DNA of 64,000 nucleotides from Dacryopinax spathularia (Eukaryota; Basidiomycota; Dacrymycetes; Dacrymycetales; Dacrymycetaceae): the NCBI GenBank assembly GCA_037974965.1, contig JBBPFI010000002.1, positions 2,728,001 through 2,792,000 of the forward strand, written 5' to 3'. The translations under genes and the position numbers were made by a program. How positions within the stretch are numbered: the first letter of the stretch is position 1; every line of letters starts with the position of its first letter. The notes below the pieces were generated by a model, which searched no databases, was not told where the DNA came from, and saw only the letters and a program-made list of their open reading frames with translations. Below, piece after piece: positions 59,089 through 64,000 of the stretch.

Positions 59089-62000
59089 ATGGCGGAGTTG
59101 GACACGCTCGAGCACCTGCTTGCACGAGTTTCCATTTCCGGTCTCGGGGCTCATGGAGTAGACGGGAACGAGGGCTGTTCAGCCCAGTCAATATGGCTCG
59201 ACCCCCGGCTCATACCCGCCTACGCGTCGGTCGCGTCTCTTCTCCTCCTACTAGCCATCACCGGCTCCCGCGCAAGTGTCAAGCCCACCTCCGTACCGAC
59301 GTTGCTCTCGACCGAGCCCGACCCCCGACCTATATGGAAGCGTGTGAAGGATTGGGTCAAGGAGAGGGGAGGATGGGTCATATATGCGTTCAATGTTACC
59401 CGGGTGCTTGGGGTGGGGGCTCTGATTGGGTTGACGGCGGCTGCGGTGGTTATGAGTAGGCGGCAGAGGCCGGAGGTTGTGGTTGGAACGGCGCAGATCC
59501 CTCTGGGCGGTGGCAGGAGATGGGATGGGATGTGGGATTGTACGGGCAGGGCGGAGGTTGCGCTGTTGGTTGGATATGTGCGTCCACGACCTGGCTCCTT
59601 CATGACGGGAGTACTGATACCATGCGACAGGTCTATGCTGGCGCGCTCTCCCTCCTGGCAGTCACGCTTAAGGGCTCCGTCCGCTCCGCCTGCTCGTTCC
59701 ACGCCTCCTGGATCCTCTTCATCCAGTTCCTCGTCTTCTTCTGGCGCAACCTCCTCCCCCTAACGACATTCACCGGCCACCCAGCGGACAGCTCCATCCC
59801 CTGGCTCCTCTGGACACGCGGCTCATTCATCGCCCTCGTCGGTCTTGCGATCCCCGCCCTAGTCCCACGTCAATACGTGCCGTTCGACCCTGCCAACCCC
59901 GCTCCCAAGCCAGCACCAGAACAAACCGCCTCCATAGTCAGCTTCATGTTCTTCCTTTTCCTTGAGCCGATCGTCTTTGCCGCATGGCGCGTCCCGCAAC
60001 TGCCATACGAGAAACTCCCACCTTTGCCAGACACAGACTGGAGCGACAACCTCCGCTCGCGAGCCATGGACGCACTCGATCCTCTCAGGCGAAGAGATCT
60101 AGGCAAGAAAGAACGTCACCTCTTCTGGGGACTGATGGATGTCTTCCGCTGGGAGTACACGCGTATGACCTGCTTCCTCGTCATGGAGGTGCTCTGTCGA
60201 TTCCTCGGCCCAATTGGCATCAACCGCCTGTTGACGTACATGGAACGAGGAGGGGAGGGCGCGACCGTCCGCCCTTGGGTTTGGATATTGTTCATGTTCC
60301 TCGCTCCGACACTCAATACCCTTGCGCTCAACCTGTATATCTTCACCAGCACCCGTATGACCGTTCAGGCGGAGAGCATCCTCGCCCAGGTCATCTTCGA
60401 GCATGCCCTCCGGATTCGTCTCACGGATGATTCGGTCATTTCTGCGTCGCCTGCCCCCACCCCGGGGACTAGCACGCCTAGGCCTGATGTGGATCCGACG
60501 GCGGAAACACACGCTCCAAGTGCGTCAGGCACCGAGACTGCGACACTTGTCGAAACCGAGGGGAACAGTGATGAAGGCAGCCCTGGCCCTTCATCCTCCA
60601 CTGCGGCAGGGCCTCCAAGCTCGAACGGATCCAACAAGGCTAAGGACAAGGACACAGTAAAAGACAACGGAAAAGATGCTAAGCCTGCTTCGTCTACACC
60701 CGCCCCGACGGCCAAAGCCACTCACCTTTCGGCCAAGATCAACAACATGTTCGGCACCGATATTGGCAACATGATCGACGGAAGGGACTTCCTGGTCATG
60801 ATCCTCGACGCTCCCTTCGAGGCTCTCCTCTGCATGTGGTTCCTCTGGGTAATCCTCGACTGGGCCGCTGTAGTAGGGATGCTTTTCATTTTCGTCACTC
60901 TGCCCATACCCGGTTTGCTCGCGAACAAGATCCAGGACGCGCAGAAGAAGATGATGCAGAAGACTGATCTGAGGGTACAGGCCGTGACGGAATGTGAGTC
61001 GTACTGTTGCCCAGCTGGTGGCAAGCTCACTGTTTGGATCGCTGGCAGCGCTCGGCATCATCCGCATGATTAAGATGTTCGGATGGGAACCGCTGGTCAG
61101 GAAGCAGATCGGCGCAGTCCGGAATGATGAGTTGCACTATGTCCGCCTGCGCAAGATCCTGGGAACGGCGAATAGTATCATTACGTATGTTGGTTCCTTC
61201 ACCTTCCGGGGACGGCGACTGAGTTCGATACAGTGCGTTGCTGCCTATGATCACCATGATCATCACTTACGCCTTCTACGTGAGTGTGCAGCATTTTTTG
61301 GTCAATAAAAGCTGACGACGATCGACAGACCATGGTCCTTGGCAAGGAACTAGACGGTATGTCTTTCCTGCGCCGAGTGATCGAGGAAAACTGACGTGCA
61401 CGGCAGCTGCAAGGGTATTCTCAAGCGTTCCTGTTTTCGACACACTCCGGAATGATATGGGCACCGCAATCGCGATGCTGACAAATGCCATCAAAGGTGA
61501 GAGGGTCTCATTGCACGAAAGGCCTATCTAATGGAACCATAGCCAAGGTATCGCTTGATCGCGTGAGCGACTTCCTCAGATCAGTACGCTTTCGCGCCAC
61601 AGCACGGTGTTCCCCATGCTGAGGCAGTCCCTCAGAGCCACCTTTTGGACAGATTCCGCCGAACTCCGGTAGAAGCTGCCGTTGTCACCGCCTCGGCTCC
61701 AGACGATAATGTCATCGGCTTCCATAACGCTTCTTTCAGCTGGATCGACCCAGCCGACGGCGCGATCCAGGCCGGTCAACGCAACTTCCGTCTTCATATT
61801 GATGACCTGATCTTCAAGAATGGAGAAGTCAACGTGATCGTGGGGTATGCCCACACTACGATGGTTGTGTTCCCGTTCTGACAGGTTATAGACCTACCGG
61901 CTGTGGAAAGACTTCCATCTTGATGGCTTTGCTGGGAGAGATGCACTTTGAGCCTCTTGGTATCGATTCGTGGTTCAGTCTGCCCCGCGCAAGTGGGATC

Positions 62001-64000
62001 GCATATGCCGCACAAGAGTCTTGGGTTCAGAACGATACGATCAAGGCGCGCTGAACAGTTTATATCTATGCACCTGACCTTATCGGATATTTAGGCGAAT
62101 GTCTTGTTCGGAAGCCCGTATGATGAGGAACGGTACAAGAAAGGTGCGCATCTCATTGTGTCCGCAACGCTCAAATCTAAATATGCCTATTAGTCCTCTA
62201 CCAATGCGGTCTCGAGCCCGATTTGGCAATGTTCACTGCAGGAGATGCCACGGAGGTACCTACTGGACGGCCCCAAATACATGTCATGCTTACGTTTCCG
62301 CCTAGGTTGGCGAACGCGGACTGACTCTCTCCGGCGGTCAAAAGGTCCGATCATATCTGGTACATCTCGAAACCCATCGGTCTTATCATATATCCAGGCA
62401 CGCATCACTCTGGCTAGGGCCGTCTACTCGCCAGCCCAGATCCTTCTGCTCGATGATGTTGTATCTGCTCTGGACGTGCATACAGCGCGTTGGGTGGTTG
62501 ACAAATGCTTGCAAGGCGATCTGATCAAGGGTCGAACCGTACTATTGGTTGTAAGTAGCATGTAAAGCCGCGAAGTACAGTCGCTGAGGTTTTCATAGAC
62601 GCATGCTGTCGCTTTGATAGCCCCGATCGCCACGAACGTAATATCGCTGAGTGCACATGGCCGCATCATCAGTCAAGGTCCCCTAGAAGCCAGCCTTCGC
62701 ACGGACCCAGCGCTCAGGGAGGAACTGAAGGAGAGCGAGATGGCGGAGGAAACGGTTGACACCCTCGCTGGCGATCAACCGAGGGCTGCTGAAGACAAGG
62801 GTGCGGCCGGCAAGCTGGTTGTCAAGGAGGAAATGGCTGAAGGAAGGATACGATGGGCGTCAGGTATTTCCATCTCGATCAGAACCCATGGCTTTGGCTG
62901 ACCAATTATAGTGAAACTGTTCACTGACGCCTTCGGCGGCCCCTTATATTGGTTGGCTCTGGCATGTGGCTACGTATTCGGGCTAGGACTAGATATTGGG
63001 TAAGCCCTTCCGAATGTTCACCCTTGCTGTTCTGAGTTAGTAAACACAGCGGTACATGGTGGTTGGGCCACTGGTCTTCAGCGTACGAACACCCTACCGG
63101 TCCCGTCAACGTCGTATAGTGAGTTTGGCCACCCAAACCTGTCCAGTCCCTGCTGATGACTTTCTCAAGCTATTTGGCCGTGTTCATCGGCATAGTCACA
63201 TTCCAAGAGATCACCTCGCTTGTCGTTCAAATTGTCCATGCTCTCGTTAGCATCAAAGCCTGTCGTCGTATCCACGACGCACTCTGTGAAAGCGTCTTGG
63301 GCTCGACCTTGCGCTGGATTGATACCACGCCGGTCGGAAGGATCGTGTCGAGATTCACTCAGGTACAACTATTTGCGTGCACCCTCTTGTTCAGCCCACA
63401 TTGACGGTTTCTTCATCAGGATGTGAGAGAAATCGACGGGCCTCTGACCGGCCTCGTGCAAATCCTGCTTAGACAAACGAGTCAGTGAAGTCGCGTATGT
63501 CTGTTGAATTGTTCTGATGTTCCTCAGTCTCCCTCACCATGAAATTTGTGGTTGTCATCGTTGTCTCGCCCATCTTCAGTATTCCAGCTCTCCTTATCGT
63601 GATTCTCGGTATGACCCTTGGGCAAATATACATCGCTGCGCAAATGTGCGTGAAGGTGAGTGGTTTCCGACTGATCACTGAAGCAGTCTGACCTGTGTTC
63701 CGGAACTAGCGTTTGCGGTCGAATTGGCGCTCTCCCGTGTACAATCACCTCAACGCTGCGGTCGCTGGACTCAGTAAGCATAATGAATCGGACTTCTCAT
63801 CGCTTCTGACGCACCATTTCAGTCTCGGTCCGTGCCTATGGTGCTGAAGAGTCATTCAAAGCGGAGCTCAGGAAGCGGGCTGATGCTTATTCACGCCCAT
63901 CGCGGACATTCTATAACCTGAACAGGTGAGATCATGCAGACTTCACAACGCACGGACACGTATTCACACTGACTTAAGATGGATCAATACACGCGCCGAT
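59089..64000 (+). CDS. ABCC (MRP-type) ABC transporter, copy D, cut by window end
   Basis: Fourth ABCC exporter, opposite in strand to the others. Starts MAELDTLEHLLARVSISG; the long exon 59600-60990 holds the first membrane domain, with PEQTASIVSFMFFLF, YEKLPPLPDTDW and [16 protein letters not shown]. An acidic, Ser/Thr/Pro-rich insertion (60440-60710) precedes [20 protein letters not shown]1: [17 protein letters not shown] near 61895-61945, [12 protein letters not shown] near 62310-62343, [16 protein letters not shown] near 62445-62490 (Asp for the catalytic Glu, usual here). The linker (62640-62860) is Glu-rich. The second membrane domain has [19 protein letters not shown] near 63300-63360 and VSVRAYGAEESFK near 63822. 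The window stops inside this domain at RWINTRA, so NBD2 and the stop codon are outside. Most similar to copy C by eye. Confidence 0.92.

Overview
The window looks like genomic DNA of a filamentous basidiomycete, most likely an agaricomycete. Nearly every host gene is cut by many short introns (about 45-70 bases, GT..AG). One gene encodes a DUF6533-type membrane protein, a family typical of Agaricomycotina. The actin gene has a dense intron pattern with a 6-base microexon. A Rep/Helicase Helitron sits in the middle. No species is claimed.

Layout, left to right. 0.2-2.6 kb: Hos3-like histone deacetylase (minus). 2.9-8.9 and 9.2-15.4 kb: two full-length ABCC (MRP-type) ABC transporters in tandem (minus). 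16.3-20.2 kb: importin-7/8-type karyopherin (plus). 20.5-21.9 kb: single-exon two-pass membrane protein (minus). 22.8-24.4 kb: DUF6533-type membrane protein (minus). 24.9-26.6 kb: actin paralogue with a decayed 3' end (minus). 28.0-45.5 kb: an accessory island (see below). 46.5-47.0 kb: repeat-containing unknown protein. 47.4-53.8 kb: third ABCC transporter (minus). 54.3-54.8 kb: RNA polymerase II subunit Rpb9 (plus). 54.9-56.0 kb: alpha/beta hydrolase (minus). 57.0-57.8 kb: unknown protein (plus). 59.1 kb to the window end: fourth ABCC transporter (plus), cut by the window edge before its second nucleotide-binding domain.

The accessory island is the most interesting part. A Helitron (zinc-cluster/DUF6570-like N-part, HUH Rep with paired tyrosines, Pif1-type helicase) occupies about 35.0-40.9 kb. 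Around it lie four paralogous genes, two on the plus strand to the left and two on the minus strand to the right, all transcribed toward the Helitron. Each encodes a new-looking six-cysteine module, C-x2-C-x19-C-x13/14-C-x2-C-x6-C, on its own exon of 157, 157, 160 and 157 bases. That exon always starts exactly at the first cysteine codon and ends in phase 1. A variable N-terminal helical region precedes it; a basic, Ser/Asp-rich linker and a short helical last exon follow. Two further orphan genes (30.1-31.0 and 33.0-34.4 kb) lie inside the same block. Either these are Helitron cargo or partner genes, or the Helitron landed in an existing tandem family; the sequence alone does not decide.

The host genes have ordinary functions (export, nuclear import, transcription, chromatin). 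Four ABCC genes in one 64 kb window, all of the same subgroup, suggest local duplication of xenobiotic or conjugate exporters, with the actin paralogue and the Helitron island now sitting between the pairs.
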